A program made the position numbers and the translations under genes. The notes under the pieces were generated by a model. It worked only from the letters and a program-made list of their open reading frames with translations. It searched no databases and was not told the DNA's origin. DNA of 64,000 bases from Arcobacter sp. F155 (GTDB lineage Bacteria; Campylobacterota; Campylobacteria; Campylobacterales; Arcobacteraceae): the NCBI RefSeq assembly GCF_004116455.1, contig NZ_PDJU01000002.1:248001-312000 (forward strand), given 5' to 3'. Each line of letters starts with the position of its first letter. Positions within the stretch are counted from its first letter, which is position 1. Positions 62,680 through 64,000 of the stretch are shown here, piece after piece.

Positions 62680-62807
62680 TATAGAATAATGAGTTTGGTT
62701 TAGATTCTAGAAGAAGAGGTTCTAGTTCGAAGGAGCTTACGTCAGGTAAGTGACTGAGAGATAGGTTCTCTTCGACGACGAAGATGAACCTAAATCATTA
62801 TTTTATA
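62680..62807. other. Structured, GC-rich intergenic element (ncRNA or palindromic repeat unit)
   Basis: Outer arms TATAGAATAATGA (62680-62692) and TCATTATTTTATA (62795-62807) pair over 13 bp with one wobble, and TTTAG (62699-62703) pairs with CTAAA (62790-62794). Inside lie three hairpins: CTAGAA/TTCTAG (62707-62725), CTTAC/GTAAG (62736-62750) and an 11-bp GGTTC-TCTTCG/CGAAGA-GAACC stem (62764-62790, one bulge). The interior is roughly 45% GC against under 30% around it. It fills the gap between htpG and the DUF6602 gene and slightly overlaps the htpG stop. No known RNA family is recognised. Confidence 0.6.
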
Positions 62808-64000
62808 GTGCTTTTGCAGTGATTCTAGAAAGTCTCTGTGCGAATGATACCGCATCAGTAATTTCCATACCTTCAGACAGTTTCGCTTGGTCTAATAGTA
62901 CCCATGATACATCATCAATCATTTTATCATCAGCACAACCATTTAACTTCTTAACAATCTCATGGTCAGGGTTGATTTCTAAGATTGGAGCAGTTTCTGG
63001 CATCTCTTGTCCCATAGCTTTCATCATTTGAGCCATTTGTGCCATTTGAGCATCACCTGCATCTTTTACTACACAAGAAGGTGACTCTGAAAGTCTATTT
63101 GTAACTTTTACGTCTGCTACAGCTTCACCTAAAATATCTTTGATTTTTTTCGTGATATCTTCAAACTTCTCTTCTACTTCTTTTTTCTCTTCTTCTGTTT
63201 GCTCTACTTTTGGAGCTTCACAAGAAGTGATATCTTTGAATTCCCACTCTTTGTATGCAGCATACATTGGAGTTACGATTTCATCGATTTCTTTATCATC
63301 TAAAATAAGAACTTCAATATCATTTTTCTTGTATGCTTCAAGAAGTGGTGAGTTTCTAAGAACCTTCTCATTTTCACCTACGATATAGAAGATAGCTTTT
63401 TGTTCTGAATCTGCATTTTCTTTATATTTTTCTAAAGAAGTCATTGCGTCTTTTTCAGTTTTAGTTGACTTAAATCTAATAAGCTCTAATAACTTATCTT
63501 TGTTTGTAAAGTCTTGGTAAGCACCCTCTTTAAGAGCCCTATTGTATTGTTCAATAAACTCTTTGTACTTCTCTTCATCTTTAGAAAGTTTTTTGATTTC
63601 TGATAAGATTTTCTTTACAGAAGCTTGTTTGATATTTGCTAAGATTCTGTTTTCTTGTAAGATTTCTCTTGAAACGTTTAATGGTAAATCTTCAGAATCA
63701 ATAATACCTCTAACAAATCTTAAGTAAGTTGGTAATAACTCTTTATCATCATCAGTAATAAATACTCTTTTTACATAAAGTTTTACACCTGGTTGATAAT
63801 CAGCTCTGTACATATCCATTGGTGCTGTTTTAGGGATATAGAATAGTGTAGTATACTCATTTACACCCTCTGCTTTTGTGTGAATAGTTGCTAATGGATC
63901 TTGTGAATCATGAGAGATTGATTTATAGAAATCATTGTACTCTTCTTCTTTGATTTTTGATTTTGGTTGAGTCCATAAAGCTGTTGCTTTATTGATTTGC
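62803..64000 (-). CDS. htpG: Chaperone HtpG (Hsp90), N-terminus outside window
   Basis: The frame is open to the window edge, so the ATPase domain lies beyond base 64000 and only the middle and C-terminal domains are seen, about 398 codons. WTQPKSKIKEEEYNDFYKSISHD, LYVKRVFITDDDKELLPTYLRFVRGIIDSEDLPLNVSRE (the middle-domain core, key parts VKRVFI and DLPLNVSRE) and the C-terminal dimerisation region are typical. The protein remodels client proteins in an ATP-dependent manner. An ATG at 63819 is internal and not the start. A degenerate N-domain paralogue lies at 60373. Confidence 0.97.
   Translation of the reverse strand, partial: QINKATALWTQPKSKIKEEEYNDFYKSISHDSQDPLATIHTKAEGVNEYTTLFYIPKTAPMDMYRADYQPGVKLYVKRVFITDDDKELLPTYLRFVRGIIDSEDLPLNVSREILQENRILANIKQASVKKILSEIKKLSKDEEKYKEFIEQYNRALKEGAYQDFTNKDKLLELIRFKSTKTEKDAMTSLEKYKENADSEQKAIFYIVGENEKVLRNSPLLEAYKKNDIEVLILDDKEIDEIVTPMYAAYKEWEFKDITSCEAPKVEQTEEEKKEVEEKFEDITKKIKDILGEAVADVKVTNRLSESPSCVVKDAGDAQMAQMAQMMKAMGQEMPETAPILEINPDHEIVKKLNGCADDKMIDDVSWVLLDQAKLSEGMEITDAVSFAQRLSRITAKAL

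Noticed and set aside
62680-62807. Glycine, TPP or SAM riboswitch, 4.5S, 6S or tmRNA
   Set aside because: Short similarities (GAAGGAGC, CTGAGAGATAGG) exist, but the conserved cores and layouts of these RNAs are missing.
61611-62807. Restriction-modification or toxin-antitoxin system
   Set aside because: Only one nuclease-like gene is present, without methyltransferase, specificity subunit or small antitoxin gene.
63819-63819. ATG that could be taken as the htpG start
   Set aside because: The frame continues to the window edge with conserved HtpG sequence, so this is an internal methionine.
1-64000. CRISPR array, insertion sequence or prophage
   Set aside because: No regularly spaced repeats, transposase, integrase or phage structural genes were found.

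Overview
The window is AT-rich (roughly 27-30% GC by eye), densely coded, and looks like the chromosome of an Arcobacter-type member of the Campylobacterota. Supporting signs are histidine kinases with an IAHQWRQPL phosphorylation box, the gene order kdsA-ribH-nusB-pyrF, a PgbA-like gene next to glcD as in Helicobacter, TRAP transporters, and several short families I know mainly from this phylum. A BCCT osmolyte carrier and two TRAP systems suggest a marine or host-associated heterotroph. I see no prophage, insertion sequence, CRISPR array or rRNA operon.

Layout: 1-134 is the start of a Tat-exported protein, divergent from a two-component pair (302-2000). A Cache-domain kinase and its divergent regulator follow (2017-4316), then an EI24-like membrane protein, a radical SAM/SPASM enzyme with no normal start codon, an unknown protein and a PAS-PAS kinase (to 8156). 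Four tRNA genes occupy 8222-8630. From 14928 leftward runs a long operon: glutamate-synthase-like flavoprotein, DUF6394, K+ channel, kdsA, ribH, nusB, pyrF. Then come murA and two companions, a BCCT carrier, a lone secretin, and a rightward run tlyA-ribF-DUF255-cmoA-bcp-pgbA-glcD-yihY (22771-30835). Next are secreted pentapeptide and thioredoxin-like proteins, a DbpA helicase that also lacks a normal start codon, a chemoreceptor, a DedA protein and a pair of cyclic-di-GMP-type proteins (to 38607).

The clearest functional module is 38604-46032 on the minus strand: a Cache sensor kinase and OmpR-type regulator, a DctPQM TRAP transporter, and the three subunits of 5-oxoprolinase (PxpABC). The same AGTGAG-N5-AGTGAG double repeat, spaced one helical turn, lies about 40 bp upstream of both dctP and the kinase gene. 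I read this as a sense-import-hydrolyse circuit for 5-oxoproline or a related acid. A LOG-family protein, an outer-membrane barrel protein, a 7TMR-DISM kinase/regulator pair and several small membrane or envelope genes follow (46193-55683), then a TAXI-type TRAP system with a LysR regulator and a TSUP permease (55767-60273).

The right end is the most unusual part: a stand-alone degenerate Hsp90/HtpG N-terminal ATPase domain, preceded by two perfect palindromes, a DUF6172 protein, a DUF6602 nuclease-like protein, an unusually GC-rich, hairpin-rich element of about 128 bp, and the authentic htpG, which is cut by the window end.
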